Positions 7,772 through 17,044 of a stretch of DNA of 64,000 nt are shown here, in pieces; position 1 is the stretch's first letter; every line of letters begins with the position of its first letter. This DNA comes from Flavobacteriaceae bacterium F08102 (lineage in GTDB: Bacteria > Bacteroidota > Bacteroidia > Flavobacteriales > Flavobacteriaceae). The stretch lies in the NCBI GenBank assembly GCA_023015935.1, contig JALKAY010000004.1, positions 496,001-560,000 of the forward strand. The letters are read 5' to 3'. The position numbers and the translations under genes are program-made. The notes beneath the pieces are model-generated. The model saw only the letters and a program-made list of their open reading frames with translations. It was not told the origin of the DNA and searched no databases.

Positions 7772-8608
7772 ATGAAATCTATTCTCTTATTAACCGACTT
7801 TTCAGATACTTCAAAAAATGCTATTGAATATGCCATACAGCTTTTTAAAGATAAAAAATGTATGTATTATGTGTTGTATGTCCAAGATTCTACAAGACCA
7901 ATCACTACGGTTGATTTATTGACCGATTCATCGACGAGCATTTATAAGTCACTCATTAAAAAGCATCAAAAAAAATTACAAGAGTTTGTTTCTACCCTTC
8001 GGGGCACCTATGAGTCGCCCAATGCCATATTTAAACCAAAAGTGGACTACGATTCACTGGTAGATGCTGTTAAACAGCTTATTAAATCAAAAAATATTGA
8101 TGTAGTCGTTATGGGCTCCAATGGGGCAACTGGTGCCAAAGAAGTTGTCTTTGGCAGCAATACCTTAAATGTTATTAGAAAAGTTGAATGTACCACACTT
8201 ATTATTCCTGAAAATTATTCCTATACAACTCCAAAAACGATTCTGTTACCCTTAGATCCTGTAGATACCTTAAGTGGAAATGATTTTGCCGAGTTTTTAG
8301 CCTTTGTCAAACAGCATAATTTACACGTACATGTAGTTCGGGTCTACAATGAAGAGACCGATGATGAACAAGCTCAAAGAGACCAAGCTCACTTAGAACG
8401 CCATCTTTCTTCTTCAACATATGTATATCATACGCTCGACAATCTATCCATAGATCGTGCCGTAAGTACCTATATCCAATTACACCCCATCGATATGATG
8501 AGTCTCTTTGTACAGAAAGAAAACCTTCTTGAACGATTGTTTTTGGGATCAGCAACCACAAAAATAAATAAACAGAATCAAATCCCTTTATTCATCATAC
8601 ATTCATAA
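7772..8608 (+). CDS. universal stress protein, two tandem UspA domains
   Basis: Cytoplasmic stress protein of the UspA family, made of two tandem domains (about 1-150 and 150-278). The first opens KSILLLTDFSDTSKNAIEYA and keeps the nucleotide-binding pattern G-2x-G-9x-G-S in GSNGATGAKEVVFGSNT; the second is degenerate and lacks it. A family member of the ATP-binding type is expected, though binding is not shown here. Module 1 lies 53 bases upstream. It converges with the P-type ATPase, 16 bases away, and is the one USP gene here on the plus strand. Confidence 0.93.
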   Translation: MKSILLLTDFSDTSKNAIEYAIQLFKDKKCMYYVLYVQDSTRPITTVDLLTDSSTSIYKSLIKKHQKKLQEFVSTLRGTYESPNAIFKPKVDYDSLVDAVKQLIKSKNIDVVVMGSNGATGAKEVVFGSNTLNVIRKVECTTLIIPENYSYTTPKTILLPLDPVDTLSGNDFAEFLAFVKQHNLHVHVVRVYNEETDDEQAQRDQAHLERHLSSSTYVYHTLDNLSIDRAVSTYIQLHPIDMMSLFVQKENLLERLFLGSATTKINKQNQIPLFIIHS

Positions 8609-8624
8609 ACGCATCAACCTGTAG

Positions 8625-11138
8625 TTAACAATTATGACTATTTCTTCTTTTTCTCCATTTGACCATTTCATACCATAAAACGGAGACCATTCCAACCAGT
8701 ATAGACACACCCAATTGTGTGAAATTTAACACTTCAAACTTTAAAAACCTTGAAAGTGGTTCAATAAAAATAGAAAGTGCGGTTAACGTTGCCGTAATGA
8801 CAATCATTATACCCACTAAATTATTCTTAAATTTCAACGTAGTCAACAACGAATAATAAAAAGAACGATTCACTAAGGTAAGGGTTATATTTGCCATAAT
8901 CATCGTAGTAAAAACCATGGTTCTCGTCAAATTTTCATTATATCCCAAATTCACTGCATAGTGATAAATCAAAAGGATTCCTAAGGTAATCACCAATCCT
9001 TGCATTACACTCGTATACAGCTCTTTAAAATTAAAAAAGGTACGCGTAAATGGTCGTGGTTTTTGAGACATCGTGTTTTTCTCCATGGGTTCATTCTCAT
9101 AAATAATTGAGCAGGTTGGTCCCATAATTAATTCTAACAAAATTACATGGACCGGAGAAAAAATCGCTGGATAAACCCACCCTAATGCCAAGGGAATAAA
9201 CACCGTAAGTATAATGGGAATATGAATAGATATGATGTATTGAATCGCTTTCTTTAGATTAGTATATATTCGACGTCCCATCGCTACTGCATCGACCATT
9301 TTTGAGAGATCGTCTTCTAAGAGGATCATAGAAGCCGCTTGTTTGGCAATTTCAGTTCCTCTTTTCCCCATAGCAACCCCTATATGAGCCGATTTTAAAG
9401 CCGGGGCATCATTGATTCCATCTCCTGTCATTGCTACAATTTCATGCTGCTCCTTTAAGGCATTAACAATTTTCAATTTGGCGGCAGGAAACATGCGCGT
9501 AAATAAAAAATTATCAATCGATGCCACTCGTAATTCTTCGTTGGATAACTTCATTAATTCACTACCGGTAATGTGTTTCTCTGCATGTTTAAACTGAATT
9601 TGTTTTGCAATTGCCAGTGAGGTTGTTTCATTATCACCTGTAATTATTTTCACGTTAATCCCAGCGGTATCAAATGCGTCAAAAACTTTTTGAATATTTT
9701 CTTTTGGAGGATCATAAAAAGCGACTATTCCTTTAAATTGAAAAGTAAACGCTTGCTGAGTCGCAGGATAATGATTCCCTGAAAAATCAGTCTCCCCTAC
9801 AGCTAACATACGATATCCATCAGCGCCCAAGGCTTCCATAATTTCTCCGATATGTTTTTTCTCTTCGTCCGCAAGTTGAGATACCTCCAAGATAGCTTCA
9901 GGAGCACCTTTTGCCGCAATAATGCGTTTGCCTTTTTTATTCTCAAACACATGAGTCATCATCGGCGGCTTACCACCCAGTGGATACTCGTGTACCATAG
10001 TGAAATTTGAACGTTCATCTTCTAATACAAATGCTGAATACGCATTGTGTAACGCTATTTCCATAGGATCAAAAGGGATGGGTTCACTCGCCCACATTGC
10101 CAGTTTAAGAAGCGCTAACTCGTCCTCATTAATGTCCTTGCCTTCGGTATCGAAAATACGATTCGATTTAGCCGCAAAGAGCTTAACAAGCTTCATTTCA
10201 TTCTTTGTTATCGTACCGGTCTTATCTACACAAATCGTTGTTGCACTCCCTAGGGTTTCCACAGTTTTCATTTGTTTCACTATGATTCCCATTTTCATCA
10301 ATCGCCAGGTTCCTAGGGCCATAAATGTGGTAAATGCAACGGGGATTTCTTCAGGTAAAACACTCATCGCTAGCGTCAACGCTTTCAACAAGCTTTCTAA
10401 TACATCGTAGCTTCGCAAATAATTAAGTAGCCAAACTCCTAGAAATATAATACTTCCCGCAATGACCATCTTTTCAACAAAACTTCGAATTTGAATTTCG
10501 ATAGGCGTTTTTTCTTCTTTTATACCTTCAATACTTTTTCCTATTTCGCCAAGCTTCGTCTTCTCTCCTATTTGAGTAACTATGGCAATGGCTAAACCAC
10601 TTGCAACTGTTGTCCCTTGAAAAACAAAATTATCTTCCTTATCCTTGTCTTTATACACTGGAAGTGACTCCCCTGTCAGTAAGGATTCATTGACTGAAAA
10701 ATCATTAGAATGAATAATATAACCATCAGCTGGTATTGCATAACCTTCCTCTACCATCATGGCGTCTCCAATCACCATATCTTCAATAGGAATGGTAGTA
10801 ACCGTTCCATTGCGAATAACCGTACCCTTCGGTTTTGTGAGATCCTTTAGTTTATCAAGCGCATTTCGACTTCTTGAATCTTGATATAAAGAGATGGTTG
10901 ATACGAGTACAACGGCAATCGATAAAAACAAACCGTCTCCAGAATTACCTGTAATGAAATAAATAGAAGCAGTAATTAACAACAAAAGAACCATCGGTTC
11001 TTTAACTAAATTCTTTATTCCTTTGACAAACTCATTCTGTTTTTTATAATTGACACGATTAAAACCAAATTTTTCTCTTGCGTGTAAAACTTGCTCATCG
11101 GTAAGTCCGTCAATATTGACATTTTCTGTTGTAATCAT
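8625..11138 (-). CDS. P-type cation-transporting ATPase (Ca2+-ATPase-like)
   Basis: Membrane pump of the P-type ATPase family, 837 residues. Seen: N-terminal cation-ATPase region (LTDEQVLHAREKFGFN), the actuator loop NESLLTGES, the phosphorylation site CVDKTGTIT, the nucleotide-binding domain KGAPEAIL, and the hinge MTGDGINDAPALKSAHIGVAMG. TM4 carries LPEEIPVAF, as in bacterial type II (Ca2+-like) pumps rather than the CPC or SPC of heavy-metal pumps, so divalent cation export is the best guess. No N-terminal metal-binding CxxC. It follows the lipoprotein gene by 67 bases and probably shares its promoter. Confidence 0.93.
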   Translation of the reverse strand: MITTENVNIDGLTDEQVLHAREKFGFNRVNYKKQNEFVKGIKNLVKEPMVLLLLITASIYFITGNSGDGLFLSIAVVLVSTISLYQDSRSRNALDKLKDLTKPKGTVIRNGTVTTIPIEDMVIGDAMMVEEGYAIPADGYIIHSNDFSVNESLLTGESLPVYKDKDKEDNFVFQGTTVASGLAIAIVTQIGEKTKLGEIGKSIEGIKEEKTPIEIQIRSFVEKMVIAGSIIFLGVWLLNYLRSYDVLESLLKALTLAMSVLPEEIPVAFTTFMALGTWRLMKMGIIVKQMKTVETLGSATTICVDKTGTITKNEMKLVKLFAAKSNRIFDTEGKDINEDELALLKLAMWASEPIPFDPMEIALHNAYSAFVLEDERSNFTMVHEYPLGGKPPMMTHVFENKKGKRIIAAKGAPEAILEVSQLADEEKKHIGEIMEALGADGYRMLAVGETDFSGNHYPATQQAFTFQFKGIVAFYDPPKENIQKVFDAFDTAGINVKIITGDNETTSLAIAKQIQFKHAEKHITGSELMKLSNEELRVASIDNFLFTRMFPAAKLKIVNALKEQHEIVAMTGDGINDAPALKSAHIGVAMGKRGTEIAKQAASMILLEDDLSKMVDAVAMGRRIYTNLKKAIQYIISIHIPIILTVFIPLALGWVYPAIFSPVHVILLELIMGPTCSIIYENEPMEKNTMSQKPRPFTRTFFNFKELYTSVMQGLVITLGILLIYHYAVNLGYNENLTRTMVFTTMIMANITLTLVNRSFYYSLLTTLKFKNNLVGIMIVITATLTALSIFIEPLSRFLKFEVLNFTQLGVSILVGMVSVLWYEMVKWRKRRNSHNC

Positions 11139-11154
11139 GTCTAAAATGTTGTAC

Positions 11155-11180
11155 GTGTGTATTGCCGTTCAATAACACAC
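11155..11180 (-). other. hairpin between lipoprotein and P-type ATPase genes
   Basis: GTGTGT-ATTG (11155-11164) pairs with CAAT-A-ACACAC (11170-11180) with one bulged base and a 5-base loop. It lies 17 bases before the ATPase start codon, without a following T-run, so it is more likely an mRNA leader or processing structure than a terminator. Confidence 0.4.
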
Positions 11181-11205
11181 ATAGATCTATACGCAATGTA
11201 ACGTA

Positions 11206-11838
11206 TTATTCCTTGAGAATCAACCGTTTTTTTTCAAGCGATCTGCACACTGCTTTTATATATTTATCTATCGTTTTTGAGGAGGTATCTGGGTTAATTA
11301 AATCGTAAAAACCCGACCAAACTAAGGTCATTTCTGGATGAGAATTTAAGCTATAAATTGACGTCTGAAGATTGAGAACTCGGTAATCTGCATCTTTATT
11401 TTTGTCGTAATCTGCCTTACTAAATACAGCATAATAAGCTGAAAAACGCCGTAAATAATAGTCAAATTTGACATGTTCACCACTACGAGACTGAAAGCGA
11501 TCAATTCCATTGACTGAAGTAACTAATACCGCATCATAGCCTTTAGATTTCAACAATGCTATTTGGGCTAAAATATCTGATTCGAATTGTGCAGCATTCT
11601 TAAAAGAAGTTTTAAAAACCACTGAACTTTGTAATGCATTTATATTGTATTCATTTAACTTTTTTACGAATTTGAACTCAAATTCTTTCCGCAAGTCCTC
11701 ATCGGGTGTTACACCAATGACCAATACATTTTTAAGTGCCACTGCTGGTAACTCAGGATTGATATTTTGGTTAACTAGATTGAGGGATGCACATCCTGAA
11801 CACAGGAATAGAAGAAATAAAATAGTGCGAATATTCAT
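11206..11838 (-). CDS. putative lipoprotein of unknown function
   Basis: Begins with a lipoprotein signal (MNIRTILFLLFLCSGC), whose lipobox C is followed by ASLN, so the mature protein is probably membrane-anchored. The body (210 residues total) alternates beta and alpha with VLVIGVTPDEDLRKEFEFKF near the start and AVLVTSVNGIDRF in the middle, reminiscent of periplasmic lipoproteins that follow a nucleotide- or peptide-binding-like fold; I do not recognise the family. It precedes the P-type ATPase on the same strand. A 17-base palindrome lies 40 bases upstream. Confidence 0.75.
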   Translation of the reverse strand: MNIRTILFLLFLCSGCASLNLVNQNINPELPAVALKNVLVIGVTPDEDLRKEFEFKFVKKLNEYNINALQSSVVFKTSFKNAAQFESDILAQIALLKSKGYDAVLVTSVNGIDRFQSRSGEHVKFDYYLRRFSAYYAVFSKADYDKNKDADYRVLNLQTSIYSLNSHPEMTLVWSGFYDLINPDTSSKTIDKYIKAVCRSLEKKRLILKE

Positions 11839-11877
11839 CTTATAATCAAATAGTATAATGTTAGGTATTCTTCCAGC

Positions 11878-11894
11878 TTGGAAATCATTTCCAA
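11878..11894. promoter_or_regulatory. 17-base palindrome TTGGAAATCATTTCCAA
   Basis: Perfect dyad of eight-base arms around a central C, 40 bases upstream of the lipoprotein/P-type ATPase genes. It looks like an operator for a dimeric regulator. It differs from the TGAT-N4-ATCA modules, so these two genes may answer to another regulator. Confidence 0.5.
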
Positions 11895-11984
11895 CGGTAA
11901 ATTACATATCAATCTTTTACTTCAACCCAGACAAGATTCATAGATACATGGATGATTTTTGACATGTTTTTCTAAGTGTTATCT

Positions 11985-12434
11985 TCAAAGTTTGTCTAGT
12001 AAACGTTTTTGCTTATCTTTTTTTAGCACCTCTTGGATAAGCCCAAAAAGGGCCGATTTAAGCGATTTAACCTCAGCTAAAAAGTCACGAACTAAAACAA
12101 TGAGACGCATATGCTCTTTTTTGTAATTTTCTTCCTCAGATAACTGATCAACTTGATCTACCATAATTTTAAGTTCATTTCTATGTTTAGTGATAATCTT
12201 AACAAGGTCTTTGTTGCTCTTTTCGGTTTGGCTAATCTGACCAACAAGCAATTTACTTTTTGAAAACCATTGGGTATCTACAAGCTGAAATGTAAAAGAA
12301 TTAATAAGCTCTTCAAAGAATTGAAGTTCATCGTGTGTAAATGCTAACTCCGAAAGCCAATCCATCGTATTGTGATGCATTTCATCTGCACTCAACCATT
12401 TGACATACTTGATCGTTTGAGTTCTTGTTTTCAT
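11985..12434 (-). CDS. helical protein of unknown function, FNR-module controlled
   Basis: 149 residues, almost wholly helical, charged, with coiled-coil-like stretches (about 65-100 and 108-149), no signal peptide and no membrane segment. It is not recognised. It has its own 43-bp module (12484-12526) with a 45-base leader. Placed between the P-type ATPase/lipoprotein pair and the nuclease-USP operon, it is likely part of the same stress response. Confidence 0.8.
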   Translation of the reverse strand: MKTRTQTIKYVKWLSADEMHHNTMDWLSELAFTHDELQFFEELINSFTFQLVDTQWFSKSKLLVGQISQTEKSNKDLVKIITKHRNELKIMVDQVDQLSEEENYKKEHMRLIVLVRDFLAEVKSLKSALFGLIQEVLKKDKQKRLLDKL

Positions 12435-12483
12435 ATATCACTTTTTAGTATATAGCAAGGTACCATCACCTACCTTAAACACA

Positions 12484-12526
12484 TAAAGGTACTTGTTGCC
12501 TGTACTTTAAAAAATGATAATAATCA
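12484..12526 (-). promoter_or_regulatory. FNR/CRP-type class II promoter module 2 (gene 11985-12434)
   Basis: Palindrome TGAT-AATA-ATCA at 12515-12526 and, on the minus strand, box TACCTTTA at 12491-12484, with the same centre-to-box spacing of 29.5 bases as the other modules. Predicted start near 12479. It begins just 3' of the nuclease operon, whose stop is at 12539. Confidence 0.75.
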
Positions 12527-12538
12527 GTTTAATAGGAC

Positions 12539-13912
12539 TTAACATTGTATTTTTTCAACTGATAAGAGGGTGGGCACTTCAACATCCCAATGAAATGTAT
12601 CTTTTACTTTCACCCTAAATGCATTTAATGCAGATGATTCTCCATGAATTAAATATACCTTTTCAGGGGTGTTTTGAATAGCACTCATCCAGTAGATAAG
12701 CCCCGATTGATCTGCATGTGCAGATAAACTGTCAAGATGTTTAATTTTAGCTTTAACAGGATGATATTTCCCAAAAAATTTAAGTTCATGAGCACCATCT
12801 AACAGTTGTCTACCACGCGTTCCTTCAGCCTGATACCCAACCAATAAAACCGTAGTAGAAGGTTCGTCAATTAATTGTTGTAAATAGGTCAAAACCCTTC
12901 CTCCTGTTACCATTCCACTTCCGGCAATAATTATCTTTGACCGTTTATCATCAATGGTTTCCCAGGTTTCTTTATACGATTGTACGATAGTAATATGTTT
13001 AATCATCGCACGAAAATCTTCTATCGAACGCTTATGCCATTCAGGAAAATGATAAAACAGTTCTAATACCTTATCTCCCATAGGGCTATCCATAAAAATA
13101 GGAATATTGGGGATTTTTTTATTTTTGAAAAGCTTCCATAAAAGGTACATTAACATCTGAATACGCTCAACCGCAAAACTCGGAATAATAAGATTTCCTT
13201 TTTCGCGAAGGGTCGTTAAAATGAGGTCGGTCAAAATTTCTTCAACATCTTCGACTGGGTGTAATTTATTACCATATGTACTTTCCATAAAAAGATAATC
13301 AGCCTTTTCAGGTCGTTTCGGATCATAGAGCAAGTAATCATTAATTCTACCCACATCACCTGAAAACACAAATCGTTTGGTATATATCTCTAATTCAATA
13401 AAAGTTGCTCCAAGAATATGTCCGTTATACATAAAACGGTATGCTATATTTTCAGCTAAATAAACCCAAACATCCACTTTTGCTTCTTGAAATAATTTAC
13501 ACGTTTTTTCTACATCGCTAGTTGTGTAAAATGGTAAGGCTGGATGATGTTTAGAATAATTTTCACGATTGGCTTTTTTAGCATCTTCTTCCTGAATTTT
13601 CGCACTGTCTTTTAAGATAATTTCAGCAATAGCCAAAGTTGGTTTTGTCCCTATAATTTTCCCTTTAAACCCTTGTTTTATCAAACGTGGTAGATACCCT
13701 ACATGATCTAAATGTCCATGGGTAAGTAAAACCACTTCAATAGAACTTACGTCTATCGGTAGATCCAGCCAATTGAGCTCTCGAAGTTCCTTTACACCTT
13801 GAAACATTCCGCAGTCTACAAGAATATTCATCTCTCCTGTTTCAAGTAAAAATTTAGACCCCGTGACACTATTTGCAGCTCCAAAGAAATTGACCTTCAC
13901 TTCATTCTTCAT
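12539..13912 (-). CDS. metallo-beta-lactamase/beta-CASP nuclease family protein
   Basis: Zinc hydrolase of the beta-CASP branch, most of whose members (CPSF-73-like, RNase J-like) cut RNA. Seen in order: motif 1 region, the zinc motif H65-G-H67-L-D69-H70, HILGATFIEL and FSGDVGRIND with further ligands, the beta-CASP motif A in FMESTYGNKLHP, SGMVTGGR (motif B area) and HLDSLSAHADQSG with the motif C histidine. Length 457 is usual for bacterial CPSF-like proteins; no KH domain is attached. It is the last gene of a six-gene minus-strand run starting at 17914. RNA cleavage is inferred from the family. Confidence 0.9.
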   Translation of the reverse strand: MKNEVKVNFFGAANSVTGSKFLLETGEMNILVDCGMFQGVKELRELNWLDLPIDVSSIEVVLLTHGHLDHVGYLPRLIKQGFKGKIIGTKPTLAIAEIILKDSAKIQEEDAKKANRENYSKHHPALPFYTTSDVEKTCKLFQEAKVDVWVYLAENIAYRFMYNGHILGATFIELEIYTKRFVFSGDVGRINDYLLYDPKRPEKADYLFMESTYGNKLHPVEDVEEILTDLILTTLREKGNLIIPSFAVERIQMLMYLLWKLFKNKKIPNIPIFMDSPMGDKVLELFYHFPEWHKRSIEDFRAMIKHITIVQSYKETWETIDDKRSKIIIAGSGMVTGGRVLTYLQQLIDEPSTTVLLVGYQAEGTRGRQLLDGAHELKFFGKYHPVKAKIKHLDSLSAHADQSGLIYWMSAIQNTPEKVYLIHGESSALNAFRVKVKDTFHWDVEVPTLLSVEKIQC

Positions 13913-13933
13913 AATAACGCTATTGTTAATCGT

Positions 13934-14764
13934 TTAGGCTTGACACAAAATTTTCATTTCATTTAGCACCTTTTGTTTTCGTAATTCAGATACCCCCAAA
14001 TGATCAAGGAAGTAAAAATCTTTCATCAATTGTTTACATAGTACCACATTTTTACTCAATAAAAACTGTTTTTCGCGTCTAGTCAATAAAGTTGAAACCG
14101 TAATAGGATATAATCCCAAACGGTCAATACGATCTCTTAAACCATTATTTTTGGGGTAATCCCAACTCAACAAATAAAGTCCAGCACACTTGCCATATTG
14201 AATTGCATCTACTGTAAAACGGGTATTAGTTACAACCCATCCTGCCTCAAGATTGGTTTCCCTATTTTTTGTATCCCAATGACTTTTCACATCCAAATAT
14301 CGCGAAGCGATATACAAGGGAACCTTAACATTGCAATTCCTTCCTTCTTCACTGTGAAATTTACATTCAACAACAATGGTATTCCTATTATTATGAGCAA
14401 CAACATCTATTTCGTGTTTAACACATTTACCTTGTAAAACCTCACTAACAGTCGTGCGGTAACCAGTATGTTTTAATATTGCCTCAATAAAGCGTTCGAA
14501 AGGGAATCCAGTCGGGCCCAACTCATAAATTGCCTTCTTAAGCTTGTACTTTGACGCCAAAAACCGGTCTTTCTTTTTAAGTAGAGCGAAGGCTCTATTG
14601 TAAATCTCACGCGTGGTAATCCCCTCGTACAATTCTGATTGGACCATCTCAATTATCTGGTTAACGGTTTGCCTATCAGCCCCAGATTTTTTCAACGATG
14701 AACGTAACTTATCTAATGAAAACCTCACCTTTTTTCCTGAAGATTTAATTATCTCAACATCCAT
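13934..14764 (-). CDS. ATP-cone domain fused to Mrr-like PD-(D/E)XK nuclease
   Basis: 276 residues. Residues 1-85 form an ATP-cone, the nucleotide-sensing domain known from ribonucleotide reductase and NrdR (VEIIKSSGKKVRFSLDKL). Residues about 86-205 form a restriction-endonuclease-like fold with the catalytic set D120, E133 and K135 (HEID, then VVECK). The tail is helical. This suggests a nuclease gated by ATP/dATP level, though the target is unknown. No methyltransferase is nearby, so it is not a normal restriction gene. It sits 21 bases before the beta-CASP gene in the USP operon. Confidence 0.85.
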   Translation of the reverse strand: MDVEIIKSSGKKVRFSLDKLRSSLKKSGADRQTVNQIIEMVQSELYEGITTREIYNRAFALLKKKDRFLASKYKLKKAIYELGPTGFPFERFIEAILKHTGYRTTVSEVLQGKCVKHEIDVVAHNNRNTIVVECKFHSEEGRNCNVKVPLYIASRYLDVKSHWDTKNRETNLEAGWVVTNTRFTVDAIQYGKCAGLYLLSWDYPKNNGLRDRIDRLGLYPITVSTLLTRREKQFLLSKNVVLCKQLMKDFYFLDHLGVSELRKQKVLNEMKILCQA

Positions 14765-14803
14765 AAGTATATTGGGTTAGTACAATTTATATTTCACTAT
14801 GTA

Positions 14804-15205
14804 TCAACTATTTTCTATAAAAAAATTCCTCACCAAGGCCTTCACTTGATTGTCGGTCATACTGTCAGCTTTTTGAATTTCTTTAACCTTCGCACTAAGG
14901 GTTTTATAGTGTTCTTTTAACGCTTTACTAAATTTTTTATAGGTTTCACCTGGACCCGCAATAAAAATAGATTCACTGTCCAACAATTCCTTAGTAATTG
15001 CTTTAAAATAGGCTTTAAACTGATGTTTTTCACGTTCTAAATAATCTCGATCTTTAGCAATTTCCCGCGCCCCTCCAAGATGTTTATTCGACGTAACGTG
15101 AAAATCTTCTATGTCAGAAAAAATCACTTTTTCAGTTTCCTTTCCATCGCTAATGGCTACTATAATGGCCTTGGTTTTATCTAACCACACTCCTGTATTT
15201 TTCAT
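14804..15205 (-). CDS. small protein resembling eRF1/Pelota-type domains
   Basis: 133 residues. It begins KNTGVWLDKTKAIIVAISDG, and the centre carries SIFIAGPGETYKKFSKALKE, a pattern found in release-factor-like (eRF1 domain 3, bacterial archaeo-eukaryotic release factor) proteins. No GGQ peptide-hydrolysis motif is present, so any link to termination is structural at most. It is placed between USP genes and the ATP-cone nuclease. Family assignment is from pattern memory and moderate only. Confidence 0.7.
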   Translation of the reverse strand: MKNTGVWLDKTKAIIVAISDGKETEKVIFSDIEDFHVTSNKHLGGAREIAKDRDYLEREKHQFKAYFKAITKELLDSESIFIAGPGETYKKFSKALKEHYKTLSAKVKEIQKADSMTDNQVKALVRNFFIENS

Positions 15206-15276
15206 CCTGTCTTTTTTTTTTTACAAATAAATTATTTGACTTCCTTAGCTACTTAGCATCTAGTCAACTATTTTCT

Positions 15277-16131
15277 TCAATTCCTTAAATCGTGCATTAC
15301 GAGAATAGGCACACTAGAGTTATAACTTATACCCTTAACCAAAGGTTGCGTAAGAATACTTCCAAACAAGCTGTGTTTACTGTTTATAAATGCAACCATA
15401 TCACTTTCTCTACTCTCAACAAAACAATTGATTGCCGCGGGCACAGGCATTTGACTTAATGTGTGAAACGAGTACTCCACTTCTTCAAAACACTCCATCA
15501 AAAGTTCTTTCCCATTTAATTGTTTCGGACTCAATGTACGGTCATTGGCTATATGTAAAATCCGAATCGATGCCCTACAATTTTTAGCAATATCAATGAG
15601 GTAGCTCAATTCTCTCTTTTTAAAATGTGTTTCATAACTCGTAGGAAAAACAATTTCAGAAGGTGGGTGAAGTTTTGCTAATTGAGGGACCACCACCACT
15701 GGGCAATTTCTTGCTTTTTCCATAACATCAATCGCCGTACTACCAAACAATATACTTTTCGCATTTGTTTTCCCTCGCGTCCCCATAACAATCATATCAA
15801 TATCTTTTTCCTCAACGACGCTTTTAATCACATCTAAAGGATCTCCAAAACGCGAAATAATTTGAAAACTGTGATGTGTATTTTGATAATTCCCAACCGA
15901 ATAATCATCTAACAATTTTGCAAGACCTAATTCCGATTTCGACTTTTCCTCATCATTCCAATGTTCTTTTGACTTTTTCTTCATAAAACTACCTCCTCCC
16001 TCCGAAGCTTTAGCATACACATTTAAAAAATAAAACACACATTCTTTATTCTTAAAGAGTTGTAATGCATAATTTATGGCCTGGGTAGCATTTAGAGAAA
16101 AGTCTGTAGGTAATACAATTTTATATTTCAT
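15277..16131 (-). CDS. universal stress protein, two tandem UspA domains
   Basis: 284 residues, two UspA domains. Domain 1 opens KYKIVLPTDFSLNATQAINYA and keeps G-2x-G-9x-G-S in GTRGKTNAKSILFGST. Domain 2 (from about 155) is divergent. A short Gly/Ser-Lys-rich insert (SEGGGSFMKKKSKEHWNDEE, about 44-63) marks it off from its neighbours. Third gene of the minus-strand run from 17914, followed after 71 bases by the eRF1-like gene. Confidence 0.92.
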   Translation of the reverse strand: MKYKIVLPTDFSLNATQAINYALQLFKNKECVFYFLNVYAKASEGGGSFMKKKSKEHWNDEEKSKSELGLAKLLDDYSVGNYQNTHHSFQIISRFGDPLDVIKSVVEEKDIDMIVMGTRGKTNAKSILFGSTAIDVMEKARNCPVVVVPQLAKLHPPSEIVFPTSYETHFKKRELSYLIDIAKNCRASIRILHIANDRTLSPKQLNGKELLMECFEEVEYSFHTLSQMPVPAAINCFVESRESDMVAFINSKHSLFGSILTQPLVKGISYNSSVPILVMHDLRN

Positions 16132-16192
16132 AATTACTTCTTTTTTAAAGTGAATTTTATAGTAAACTTCTATTGGTACTATTTAATATTTA

Positions 16193-17041
16193 CTACCTTT
16201 TCTTACCCGAGAGAACCAAAAAAGGAATATTCAAATGGAATCCTATTTTATTAATTGAATTTTTAAAAAATAGATTTTCAAAAAATGAATGCTTATTATT
16301 GATCATTGCCAACAGGTTGATTTTATATCTAATTTGAAATTTATTAATCGCTTCTGGAACTTCCATACTTTCAACATCGTGAAACAAATAAGCAACACCT
16401 TTAAAATATGATTTCAAGGCAGACTCATTTTGTTGTTGAAATTCGGTTAAATCATATCCAGTAGACACATGTAAGGCATTGACTCTTGAATTATGAGCAA
16501 CCGCAATTTCTCTCAATAAATTCAAGCGTGTTTCATTATAATTAACCGACAAATCAGTTGGAAAGAGGATTTCTTTGGGAGCTTCATAGGTAAACCCTGA
16601 CGGGATAGCCAAAATTGGACAGTGAATATTGTTAAATGCATGAACCGTATTACTTCCGAACAAAACCTCTTTTGCACCGGTAGCTCCTTTAGTCCCCATT
16701 ATAATAAGGTCAATATCTTCTGATTCCACCACTTCTTTTATCGCAAAAACCAATGTGTTAAATTTAGAAACTAGTTCAAATTCATGTGTTTTAAGCGATG
16801 GAAATTTTTTCAAAATCGAATTGTGAAGCTTTTCTAAATTTTCAGTTGAAATCTTTTTTGCAGCATCATTTAACGCATATTGAGCCGTAGTTTCAAGTCC
16901 GAAGCCCACATTGTAAATCACCGAGGTATACGCATTTAGTAAATAAAATTTACAAGGCTCTTTTTTATAGAGTTGAATTGCATATTGAATGGCATTCCAT
17001 GAATTTTCAGAAAAATCAGTAGGTAACAAAATATGTTTCAT
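16193..17041 (-). CDS. universal stress protein, two tandem UspA domains
   Basis: 282 residues, two UspA domains. Domain 1 has KHILLPTDFSENSWNAIQYA and the nucleotide motif GTKGATGAKEVLFGSNT; domain 2 opens KEILFPTDLSVNYNE but lacks the second glycine loop. It starts three bases after the stop of the upstream USP gene, so they are surely one transcript. The N-terminus is very close to that of the USP at 18168, which suggests recent local duplication. Confidence 0.93.
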   Translation of the reverse strand: MKHILLPTDFSENSWNAIQYAIQLYKKEPCKFYLLNAYTSVIYNVGFGLETTAQYALNDAAKKISTENLEKLHNSILKKFPSLKTHEFELVSKFNTLVFAIKEVVESEDIDLIIMGTKGATGAKEVLFGSNTVHAFNNIHCPILAIPSGFTYEAPKEILFPTDLSVNYNETRLNLLREIAVAHNSRVNALHVSTGYDLTEFQQQNESALKSYFKGVAYLFHDVESMEVPEAINKFQIRYKINLLAMINNKHSFFENLFFKNSINKIGFHLNIPFLVLSGKKR

Positions 17042-17044
17042 CGT

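Noticed and set aside
10000-10410. 136-residue frame opposite the P-type ATPase
   Set aside because: It mirrors a conserved catalytic region and has no family likeness.
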